From Clostridia bacterium (GTDB lineage: Bacteria > Bacillota > Clostridia > Oscillospirales > CAG-272), in NCBI GenBank assembly GCA_017382615.1, contig JAFNZX010000389.1, positions 1 to 5,908 on the forward strand: 5,908 bases of DNA, read 5' to 3'. The notes below the pieces were generated by a model. That model saw only the letters and a list, made by a program, of their open reading frames with translations. It was not told where the DNA came from and did no database searches. Every line of letters starts with the position of its first letter. Within the stretch, counting starts at the first letter, position 1. Shown piece after piece: positions 1-5,680 of the stretch. Both the position numbers and the translations under genes were made by a program.

Positions 1-2
1 AC

Positions 3-368
3 AGGGAAGATAGCGACACCGTTTTTGAGCTGGAGCACGGAGGTGAGCTGATCGTGGAGATCGATACGCTCTCGCACATCACCACCGAAACCATATACGA
101 GCCGCATACCGTTAGTGGATTTGGCAGAAGTCATACACAATATTCCAAAACAGTTACGGTCTTTGAATTTCATAACGCCAAATGGCGCGTTCCCGAGGTT
201 GAAAAGCTGTACACCTGGAGCAAGGAAATGTACATCTCACCCAAGGGGCTGGAGAATACCTCGCTGCGCGGTGACAAATTCTATATTGTCAGACGCTTGG
301 GTAACGCTGAGGTCGCATATGCATATCATACAAAGTTCTTTACATACAACGGAAAGATAGGAGAATAA
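3..368 (+). CDS. 3' end of an unrecognised protein gene (5' truncated by window edge)
   Basis: The frame is open from the first complete codon at position 3 to TAA at 366-368, giving about 121 visible residues. A GTG at 54 is an internal valine rather than a convincing start: the frame continues upstream with protein-like sequence (TVFELEHGGELIVEIDTLSH) and no ribosome site precedes it. The visible part is rich in Tyr, Thr, Lys and Glu, has no cysteine and no membrane segment, and ends in a beta-rich-looking stretch (GDKFYIVRRLGNAEVAYAYH). I do not recognise a family. The stop lies 4 bases before the fucosidase ATG, and the fucosidase ribosome site sits inside this gene's last codons, so the two are almost certainly co-transcribed and translationally coupled. 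A role linked to glycan use is inferred from that position only. Confidence 0.7.
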   Translation, partial: REDSDTVFELEHGGELIVEIDTLSHITTETIYEPHTVSGFGRSHTQYSKTVTVFEFHNAKWRVPEVEKLYTWSKEMYISPKGLENTSLRGDKFYIVRRLGNAEVAYAYHTKFFTYNGKIGE

Positions 369-372
369 GGCA

Positions 373-1341
373 ATGACTAACAAGGAATGGTTCAAAAAAG
401 AGGCAAAATTCGGTTTGATGATCCACTGGGGGCTGTATTCACTGCTGGCAGGTGAGTACCGCGGACAGCGCATCGACATGATTGCAGAATGGGCGCAGTC
501 ATATTTCCGCATTCCGAACGAGGAATACTCGCAGCTCGCAAAGGCGTTTAATCCCATTTATTTTGATGCAGAGGAGTGGGTCAAGCTTGCCAAGGATGCC
601 GGTATGAATTACATCGTTGTGACCAGTAAGCATCATGACGGCTTTTGCATGTTCAAATCCGAATACGACAATTACAACGTAGTAGATGCAACGCCCTTTG
701 GCAGAGACGTGATTGGTGAGATCGCAGCGGCTTGCAAAAAGCATGGGCTGAAGCTGGGGCTTTATTATTCACAGGAGCTTGACTGGCACGAGCCCAACGG
801 CGGCGGCTACCATCCCGATCACCTCAATGTGTGCGATACCCATTGGACAAATAACTGGGACTATCCGGATGACGATGCCAAGAACTACGAGCAATGCTTC
901 CGTGATAAGATCCTGCCGCAGATCCGCGAAATTTTGACCAAGTACGGTGATCTGTGTCTGCTTTGGTGTGACACCCCCATTTCTATTACGCCCGCGCAGT
1001 CTCAGGAATTGCGTGATTTAGTCAAATCCTTGCAACCGGATTGCTTGCTCAATTCGCGCATCGGCAACGGTCTTGGCGACTACGTTTCCATGGGTGACAA
1101 CGAAATTCCGGATGAGTATATGGAGGGCGTGCTGGTGGAATCTCCTACAACACTCAATGATACCTGGGGCTTTAAGTATTTTGACGATAACTGGAAGAAT
1201 GCCGATGAGGTCATTCGCATCAAAAATCACCTCAACGCGCGAGGCGTCAACTACCTGCTCAACGTAGGACCCGATCATCTTGGCAGAATTCCCGCACCCG
1301 CGCTTGAAATTCTGCGCGAGGTTGGCAAGAGAGCGGAATAA
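373..1341 (+). CDS. GH29 alpha-L-fucosidase, short cytosolic form
   Basis: A glycoside hydrolase family 29 enzyme, expected to release L-fucose from fucosylated oligosaccharides by a retaining mechanism. GH29 hallmarks seen: FGLMIHWGLYS at residues 13-23, the KHHDGF block at 86-91, GLYYS at 129-133, LLWCDTP at 196-202 whose Asp200 sits where the family's catalytic nucleophile lies (the W-x-D strand end), TLNDTWGF at 260-267, and NYLLNVGPDHLGRIP near 293-307. At 322 residues it covers only the catalytic barrel and lacks the C-terminal beta-sandwich of many bacterial GH29 enzymes of about 430-480 residues. There is no signal peptide, so it probably acts in the cytosol on imported oligosaccharides. 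The ATG follows AGGAG (359-363) at 9-nt spacing, 4 nt after the previous stop. A strong terminator ends the unit. The acid/base residue is poorly conserved in GH29 and I do not assign it; linkage specificity is unknown. Confidence 0.9.
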   Translation: MTNKEWFKKEAKFGLMIHWGLYSLLAGEYRGQRIDMIAEWAQSYFRIPNEEYSQLAKAFNPIYFDAEEWVKLAKDAGMNYIVVTSKHHDGFCMFKSEYDNYNVVDATPFGRDVIGEIAAACKKHGLKLGLYYSQELDWHEPNGGGYHPDHLNVCDTHWTNNWDYPDDDAKNYEQCFRDKILPQIREILTKYGDLCLLWCDTPISITPAQSQELRDLVKSLQPDCLLNSRIGNGLGDYVSMGDNEIPDEYMEGVLVESPTTLNDTWGFKYFDDNWKNADEVIRIKNHLNARGVNYLLNVGPDHLGRIPAPALEILREVGKRAE

Positions 1342-1349
1342 TATCGATT

Positions 1350-1378
1350 TCGGTGGGGGCTTGCTCCCACCGATTTTA
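1350..1378 (+). terminator. Rho-independent terminator after the fucosidase gene
   Basis: The stem pairs 1350-1359 (TCGGTGGGGG) with 1364-1373 (CTCCCACCGA): ten pairs including one G-U, around a CTTG tetraloop. TTTT at 1374-1377 follows. It starts 8 nt after the fucosidase stop and separates that transcript from the sigma-factor operon, which therefore needs its own promoter. Confidence 0.88.
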
Positions 1379-1475
1379 TAAATTTTATAAATATATAAAA
1401 ATATTTTTCCAAAGCCGTACACTTTTTCTGAAAAAAAGCATCTATAAGGGTGAAGGATGCTGAAAGGAGAATGAT
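1373..1475 (+). promoter_or_regulatory. AT-rich leader and probable promoter region of the sigma-factor operon
   Basis: This 103-nt gap must hold the promoter of the sigma/regulator operon because a terminator closes the gene before it. It contains a 9-nt tandem repeat ATTTTATAA (1373-1381 and 1382-1390), a perfect 12-nt palindrome AAAAATATTTTT (1397-1408), a smaller dyad TTTTTC-T-GAAAAA (1423-1435), and an inverted repeat GCATC (1438-1442) / GATGC (1456-1460) just before the ribosome site. A TATAAG at 1443-1448 resembles a -10 box but has no good TTGACA partner 17 nt upstream, so a house-keeping promoter is not clear. Autoregulation by the encoded ECF factor is plausible but inferred. AAAGGAG (1463-1469), 6 nt before the ATG, decides the sigma-factor start. 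Confidence 0.4.
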
Positions 1476-2051
1476 ATGGAAACGAATTACGCCTGCATTC
1501 TGAGCGACGAAGAGATTATTGCGCTATACTGGGCGCGCAATGAGAATGCTATCAAACACACCGATGACAAATACCGCGCGTATTTGCTGAAAATTGCAAA
1601 CAATATTCTCAAAGATATGCAAGACAGCGAGGAGTGCCTCAACGACACCTATCTGTCTGCATGGAACACCATTCCGCCCGAACGCCCGTATCTGTTAAAA
1701 GCTTTTTTGGCTGCCATTGTCCGCAACCAGTCCCTGATGATGGTACGCAAGCAGGGTAGACAAAAAAGAGCCGTACATAGTCAAGCCATTTCACTTTCCG
1801 ATCTCGAGGATGTGCTGGCGGACACCCGCGACACGGACAATGCGCTGCTGCTTACATCAGTCATGGACACTTTTCTGTCAGAATTGGATAAAGAGCAGAG
1901 ATTCATTTTTATCGGAAGATATTATTATGGCAAGCAAATTGAGGATATAGCAAAGGAAATGGGTGTGAGCCGTTCTAAAGTGAACAAAAAGATTGCGTAC
2001 ATCAAGCAATCTCTGAAGCAAGTATTGGAAACGGAGGGGCTACGTTTATGA
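1476..2051 (+). CDS. ECF-like sigma-70 family RNA polymerase sigma factor
   Basis: A small alternative sigma factor (191 residues) expected to direct core RNA polymerase to a limited promoter set. Residues about 10-93 look like region 2, including the SEECLNDTYLSAW core (51-63) and FLAAIVRNQSL (77-87). A variable linker spans about 94-128. Region 4 covers about 129-186: FLSELDKEQRFIFIGRYYYG (133-152), then a helix-turn-helix at about 153-177 (QIEDIAKEMGVSRSKVNKKI). Regions 1.1 and 3 are absent, as in ECF factors. The ATG at 1476 has AAAGGAG 6 nt upstream. The stop TGA (2049-2051) overlaps the next ATG (2048-2050) as ATGA, implying coupled and roughly stoichiometric synthesis with the downstream membrane protein, typical of sigma/anti-sigma pairs. 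I see no clue to the regulon. The ECF subgroup is not assigned. Confidence 0.88.
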   Translation: METNYACILSDEEIIALYWARNENAIKHTDDKYRAYLLKIANNILKDMQDSEECLNDTYLSAWNTIPPERPYLLKAFLAAIVRNQSLMMVRKQGRQKRAVHSQAISLSDLEDVLADTRDTDNALLLTSVMDTFLSELDKEQRFIFIGRYYYGKQIEDIAKEMGVSRSKVNKKIAYIKQSLKQVLETEGLRL

Positions 2052-3757
2052 AAAAGGACGTTATGATCGACGCCATTACCGGTATTGATGAAAAATATTT
2101 GATCGAATATACCCAGTATGAAACCAAATTGGAGATATTGCGGAGCAGAAAGAAAAAAAGAAACCGAAGCCTGATTGTCTGTGCTGCATGCCTTGCACTG
2201 GCATTTTGCATGCTGCTCGTAACGCTTCCGTTATCGTTTATCGTGCTTGGCAGCAAGCCCGTGCAAGAATTGGGAAGTGAAGTCATTGATGAGTTGCTGT
2301 TCCCATTGGATCAGCAGCCTCAGCAACCCGATGATCCCGATGAGCCAATTTCACCTACCACGCCATTATACGAGGATTTGATGATCAATTGGATTGAATG
2401 GGAATTTACTGAAGAAGCATTTATTGCACTTGGTGCGGGTACAGAACATTCTACTATCGAAACATTAAAAAAAGCTGAGGGGGGATTATTCTCTGCGCCG
2501 ATGAGACGCTTAGGGGAACTCCTTGAACGCATGTATGACTATTACTTGCGTCACAAAAAAGAGATCGATGAAATCATCGGTTTGCCGGAAAGTTCTGAAG
2601 AGACTACAGACTTTGGGCAGACGACCTATCCCGATGAAGAAACAACTGTGGCTGACGAAGATACGACTGAGGTCATAACTGATGACACCACTACCGAACC
2701 GGATGAGCAAACAACTGTGCCTGACGAAGATACGACTGAGGTTATAACTGATGACACCACTACCGAACCGGATGAGCAAACAACGCCTCCGGAGCCTCGC
2801 GACTATACTGATGAGCAAAACGTTATGTACCGTACAAGCGATGACGTCACGTATTGGATTGTATTAGGGAGAACGGAACAAGCAAAGCAGGAGACCGAGC
2901 AAGAAGGGCAAGATTTTACGTTGACGATTCCTGCACAGATTGACGGTTTGCCAGTTAAAGAAATCGCGGCATATGCTTTTTACGAAGAAACCCGTTTGAC
3001 AGATGTTGTGCTTCCGGAGGGATTGGAAAGGATTGGAATGTGGGCTTTTTCTTATGCAAGTCTGACCAATCTTATTTTGCCGGAATCTCTTGTGCTGATG
3101 CAAGAGCATGCGTTCTCGCATATATATGAGCTGAAAAGCGTGACTTTCTTGGGCGAAATTTCAGAACTTCCGTTTGCCGCATTTTATCATTGTGTTAATT
3201 TACAAGAGGTATATTTGCATGATGGAATCAAGAAGATCGGAATCGGGGCGTTTTCATTGTGCTCTAGACTTAAGACCATCAATTACCCGGAAACTCTCGA
3301 GGTAATAGAGGAAAGAGCCTTTGATGGTTGTCATTCCTTGGGAAATATTGTAATACCGGATACAAGTACGTCCATTGGCTACAGTACGTTTATGGGGGTT
3401 GGTTCATATGCATGGAGTGACGCGCGGGAAGGTGAACAATTTGATCCGATCACGCTTGAAATTCCCGAAGGCGTTTCCCAAATCGGCATGTTAGCATTTG
3501 CAGGGAGCGCTTTGGAAAAGGTCGTGATTCCAAATTCTGTCACTGTTATCGGTGATGCAGCATTTTCAGATTGTCATTTGCTAAACGAGATTGAGTATCA
3601 TGGAACGGTGGACGAATGGAATGCGATTGAGCAAATCTTAGATGGCTATTGCTTCGGATTGAATTGGGTTGGCGATTGGGAAGCGAGCACAATTCGTGTA
3701 ATATGCACGGACGGAGAGCTGACAATTGATCAGGTTCCGTTTGTTCATAACTACTAA
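2048..3757 (+). CDS. Single-pass membrane protein with LRR_5 (BspA-like) ectodomain, probable regulator of the upstream sigma factor
   Basis: 569 residues. Residues 1-40 are a short charged cytosolic segment (DAITGIDEKYLIEY at 8-21, ending in RSRKKKRNR at 32-40). Residues about 41-68 form one hydrophobic transmembrane helix; the basic patch before it predicts N-in, C-out topology. Residues about 70-180 are an acidic extracytoplasmic region. Residues 183-250 are a Thr/Asp/Glu/Pro stalk with two copies of a 23-residue repeat (196-218, 219-241) and a partial third. Residues about 290-520 hold about nine LRR_5 units of the LxxVxLPEGLxxIGxxAF type, ending in YHGTVDEWNAI (517-527). Unit 7 (from 431) carries an extra insertion of about 14 residues. 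The ATGA overlap with the sigma gene and the short basic N-terminus suggest an anti-sigma or sigma-regulating role with the LRR part as sensor or adhesin. No zinc-binding ZAS motif is visible, so the sigma contact is inferred. A plain surface adhesin is the alternative. Confidence 0.8.
   Translation: MKKDVMIDAITGIDEKYLIEYTQYETKLEILRSRKKKRNRSLIVCAACLALAFCMLLVTLPLSFIVLGSKPVQELGSEVIDELLFPLDQQPQQPDDPDEPISPTTPLYEDLMINWIEWEFTEEAFIALGAGTEHSTIETLKKAEGGLFSAPMRRLGELLERMYDYYLRHKKEIDEIIGLPESSEETTDFGQTTYPDEETTVADEDTTEVITDDTTTEPDEQTTVPDEDTTEVITDDTTTEPDEQTTPPEPRDYTDEQNVMYRTSDDVTYWIVLGRTEQAKQETEQEGQDFTLTIPAQIDGLPVKEIAAYAFYEETRLTDVVLPEGLERIGMWAFSYASLTNLILPESLVLMQEHAFSHIYELKSVTFLGEISELPFAAFYHCVNLQEVYLHDGIKKIGIGAFSLCSRLKTINYPETLEVIEERAFDGCHSLGNIVIPDTSTSIGYSTFMGVGSYAWSDAREGEQFDPITLEIPEGVSQIGMLAFAGSALEKVVIPNSVTVIGDAAFSDCHLLNEIEYHGTVDEWNAIEQILDGYCFGLNWVGDWEASTIRVICTDGELTIDQVPFVHNY
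2633..2785 (+). repeat. In-frame 69-nt tandem repeat in the Thr/Asp/Glu stalk (2.2 copies)
   Basis: Copy 1 is 2633-2701, copy 2 is 2702-2770, and a 15-nt partial copy is 2771-2785. The two full copies differ at only four positions by eye, two of them synonymous (GAA/GAG, GTC/GTT) and two changing residues (Glu to Gln, Ala to Pro). Each encodes 23 residues built around DEDTTEVITDDTTTEP. The near-identity at DNA level points to recent duplication and a stalk of variable length. Confidence 0.92.
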
Positions 3758-3773
3758 TAGAAATAGAAAAAAC

Positions 3774-3801
3774 AACCCACCGGCTAAGTCCGGTGGGTTT
3801 T
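3774..3801. terminator. Bidirectional terminator between the convergent sigma and kdgK operons
   Basis: AACCCACCGG (3774-3783) pairs perfectly with CCGGTGGGTT (3790-3799) around a 6-nt loop (CTAAGT). On the + strand it is followed by a U-run (3798-3801) and lies 16 nt after the LRR protein stop. On the - strand the A-rich stretch 3765-3775 gives a U-rich tail, so the same hairpin can also end the kdgK transcript, whose stop is at 3816-3818. Confidence 0.88.
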
Positions 3802-3815
3802 CTGTATGCAATTTC

Positions 3816-4844
3816 TTATCTCTGAATTCTGCCCGAGCCGTCGCCGCCTGCCAGCTTTTCCACCTCGGCAACCGTGACCATGTTGTAGTCACCGCCGATG
3901 GTGTGCTTGAGTGCGGATGCCGCTACAGCAAATTCAACAGCAGCCTGGGTGCTCTTGCCGTTCAGTACCGCGTAGATCAAGCCACCACCGAACGAGTCAC
4001 CGCCGCCAACGCGGTCAATGATGGTCAGCTCGTACTTCTTTGAGAAACAGTAAGCATCCTCGGCTACGTTATACAGCATTGCGCTCCAGCCGTTTGCACT
4101 TGCGCTGTGGCTCTCACGCAACGTGATAGCAACCATCTCAAATCCAAACTTGTCAGCCAGCTGCTTTGCAACCGACTTGTAACCCTCGTGGTTGAGCGTG
4201 CCGCCGTAAATATCGGTTGCTTCAGCCTCGATACCGAATACATCCTTTGCATCTTCCTCGTTGGAAATGCAAACGTCCACGTACTCGCAAAGCTTGGTCA
4301 TGGTCTCGCGAGCCTGGGTGCGCGTCCAAAGCTTGCCGCGGTAGTTGAGGTCGCAGGAGATCTTAATGCCGCGTGCCTTTGCAGCCTTGCAGGCGTCCAG
4401 ACAAATAGCAGCCACGTTTTCGCCCAGCGCGGGGGTGATACCGGTAAAGTGGAACCAATCCGCACCGTCAAAAATAGCGTCCCAATCAAAGTCAGCAGCG
4501 TCAGCCTTGGCAATTGCCGAGTTTGCACGGTCATAAATGCAGACAGAACCGCGCTGCGAAGCACCCTTTTCGTTGTAATAGATGCCCACGCGGTCGCCGC
4601 CACGCACGATCATGGAGGTATCCACGCCATATCTGCGCAGGGAATTGACGGCTGCCTGACCGATGGCGTGTGCGGGGAGCTTGGTCACGTAAGCTACGTC
4701 CATGCCGTAATTGGCAAGAGAAACCGCAACGTTTGCTTCACCGCCGCCAAAGGAGAATTCTACCGTGCTTGCCTGCACGAATCTTTCATAGTTGAAGGGC
4801 TGAAGTCTGAGCATCAGCTCACCGAACGTAATAATCTTTGCCAT
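3816..4844 (-). CDS. kdgK: 2-keto-3-deoxygluconate kinase (PfkB family)
   Basis: Phosphorylates 2-keto-3-deoxy-D-gluconate (KDG) to KDPG with ATP in the cytosol, the entry to the lower hexuronate branch. The 342 residues show PfkB/ribokinase features: FGELMLRL (7-14) at the first strand, the SFGGGEANVAVSLANYG substrate-side glycine motif (31-47), SCDLNYRGKLW (163-173), ISNEEDAK (193-200), and the C-terminal signature DRVGGGDSFGGG (277-288) with predicted catalytic base Asp283. Length is normal for the family. The ATG has AGGAGG (complement of 4850-4855) 5 nt upstream and lies 12 nt after the eda stop, so the two are an operon. Other PfkB sugar kinases are the alternative, but the DRVGGGDSF form and the adjacent aldolase favour KDG. 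The last residues (GGDGSGRIQR) are a Gly-rich tail of no obvious role. Confidence 0.9.
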   Translation of the reverse strand: MAKIITFGELMLRLQPFNYERFVQASTVEFSFGGGEANVAVSLANYGMDVAYVTKLPAHAIGQAAVNSLRRYGVDTSMIVRGGDRVGIYYNEKGASQRGSVCIYDRANSAIAKADAADFDWDAIFDGADWFHFTGITPALGENVAAICLDACKAAKARGIKISCDLNYRGKLWTRTQARETMTKLCEYVDVCISNEEDAKDVFGIEAEATDIYGGTLNHEGYKSVAKQLADKFGFEMVAITLRESHSASANGWSAMLYNVAEDAYCFSKKYELTIIDRVGGGDSFGGGLIYAVLNGKSTQAAVEFAVAASALKHTIGGDYNMVTVAEVEKLAGGDGSGRIQR

Positions 4845-4856
4845 AATAGCCTCCTA

Positions 4857-5483
4857 TCAGTCAAATGCTGCGCTGCGTGCTTCTTTGCACAGTGCGGTGA
4901 TCTTATCGAAATTGCCTGCCGCAATATCGGCACGGGGGCAGATCCAAGAGCCGCCGACTGCCTGAATAAAGGGAGCATCGATGTATTCGCGCACGTTTGC
5001 GGTGTTAATGCCGCCCGTGGGCAGGAATTTGACACCTACAAAAGGCGCGGAGAGGTTCTTCATTGCGTTCAAGCCGCCATAGATATTTGCAGGGAAGAAT
5101 TTAATGACCTTAAGCCCCATATTGATAGCAGCCGTGATTTCGGTGGGTGTGACGCAGCCGGGCGTAGTGGCAATGCCGTTTTCAATGCAGTAAGCGACTA
5201 CGTCGTGATCAAATCCGGGGGAAACGATGAACTTTGCACCCATTTCGATCGCCTTTTTGCATTGCTCTACGTTGAGCACTGTGCCCGCACCAACCAGCAT
5301 GTCCGGGCAATTTTCGGCTACAGCCTTGATTGCCTCGGGAGCAGCTGCGGTACGGAAGGTGATCTCCATGACGTCCACGCCGCCCGCCAGCAAAGCTTTA
5401 GCAGTGGGAACAGCGTCCTCCACTTTGTCAATGACAACTACGGGGACGATGCCCACGCGTGAAAATCTTTCAAGTACGGTCAT
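4857..5483 (-). CDS. eda: KDPG/KHG aldolase
   Basis: Cleaves 2-keto-3-deoxy-6-phosphogluconate into pyruvate and glyceraldehyde-3-phosphate (class I, Schiff-base mechanism), and in many bacteria also 4-hydroxy-2-oxoglutarate. The 208 residues match the family length. Motifs seen: GIVPVVVID (11-19), VMEITFRT (38-45) with Glu40 as the general acid/base position and Arg44 near the carboxylate site, GAGTVL (65-70), SPGFD (88-92), TTPGCVTPTE (106-115), KVIKFFPA (125-132) with Lys128 as the Schiff-base lysine, and LPTGGI (154-159) of the phosphate site. The ATG follows AAGGAGG (complement of 5491-5497) at 7 nt. That ribosome site overlaps the TAA of the preceding dehydrogenase, and kdgK follows 12 nt downstream, so the three genes are tightly coupled. 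Confidence 0.95.
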   Translation of the reverse strand: MTVLERFSRVGIVPVVVIDKVEDAVPTAKALLAGGVDVMEITFRTAAAPEAIKAVAENCPDMLVGAGTVLNVEQCKKAIEMGAKFIVSPGFDHDVVAYCIENGIATTPGCVTPTEITAAINMGLKVIKFFPANIYGGLNAMKNLSAPFVGVKFLPTGGINTANVREYIDAPFIQAVGGSWICPRADIAAGNFDKITALCKEARSAAFD

Positions 5484-5495
5484 AGTGCAGCCTCC

Positions 5496-5654
5496 TTATA
5501 CACCCGAATAAGCGGCAAAACCGCAGTCAATCGGGAGTACGACGCCCGTAATGGCGGATGCGCTCTTGTTGTCGCAAAGGAACAGGGTAGCACCAAGCAG
5601 CTCCTCAGCCTGCACGTATCTGTGGCAAGGAGTACCGTTCAGAATCTTCGCGCC
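5496..5654 (-). CDS. C-terminal end of a short-chain dehydrogenase, probably mannonate/fructuronate-type oxidoreductase (5' truncated)
   Basis: 52 codons plus TAA show the C-terminus of a short-chain dehydrogenase/reductase: GAKILNGTPCHRY, then EELLGATLFLCD, then the closing SASAITGVVLP-x-D-x-GFAAYSGV. The SA..ITGVVLPxDxGF pattern is the classical SDR end. The AYSGV tail, by my recollection, is common in SDR enzymes beside mannonate dehydratase in gut Clostridia. Together with eda and kdgK this suggests reduction of fructuronate to mannonate, upstream of KDG; KduD-type or gluconate 5-dehydrogenases are alternatives. The pattern stops at about 5654; the frame continues as unrelated residues (YSSWRY) and hits a stop at 5673-5675. 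About 200 N-terminal residues, including the NAD site and the YxxxK catalytic motif, are missing, so the gene is broken here by a junction. Two Cys replace usually hydrophobic or Gly positions. Confidence 0.75.
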   Translation of the reverse strand, partial: GAKILNGTPCHRYVQAEELLGATLFLCDNKSASAITGVVLPIDCGFAAYSGV

Positions 5655-5680
5655 ATACCTCCAAGATGAATATCAATTAG
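5655..5680. other. Sequence junction between two truncated, oppositely oriented genes
   Basis: Leftwards lies the truncated dehydrogenase end (- strand), rightwards a start-less + strand reading frame. These 26 bases belong convincingly to neither. They contain ATG at 5666-5668 followed in frame, after three codons, by TAG at 5678-5680. The most likely reading is a chimeric join from assembly or amplification; a true inversion or deletion breakpoint is possible. Confidence 0.55.

Noticed and set aside
54..368. GTG at 54 as the start of a complete 104-residue gene.
   Set aside because: The frame is open to the left window edge with protein-like sequence, and no ribosome site lies at a suitable distance, so the gene is more likely 5'-truncated.
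1438..1460. Inverted repeat before the sigma-factor gene as a riboswitch or terminator.
   Set aside because: The stem is only five base pairs with a large loop and no U-run or recognisable aptamer; it is kept only as a possible regulatory element.
2633..2785. Tandem repeats as a CRISPR array.
   Set aside because: The 69-nt copies adjoin with no spacers, stay in frame and encode a continuous Thr/Asp/Glu-rich stalk.
2048..3757. Cys45/Cys48 in the hydrophobic segment as a lipoprotein lipobox.
   Set aside because: They lie inside the membrane helix after about 40 charged residues. A lipobox needs a short signal peptide with Cys at its end, so a transmembrane anchor is the better reading.
4107..5462. 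A 451-codon open frame on the + strand antisense to both eda and kdgK.
   Set aside because: Both - strand genes have full family motifs and strong ribosome sites. The antisense frame has no ribosome site or recognisable domain, and its composition follows from the codon bias of the genes it overlaps.
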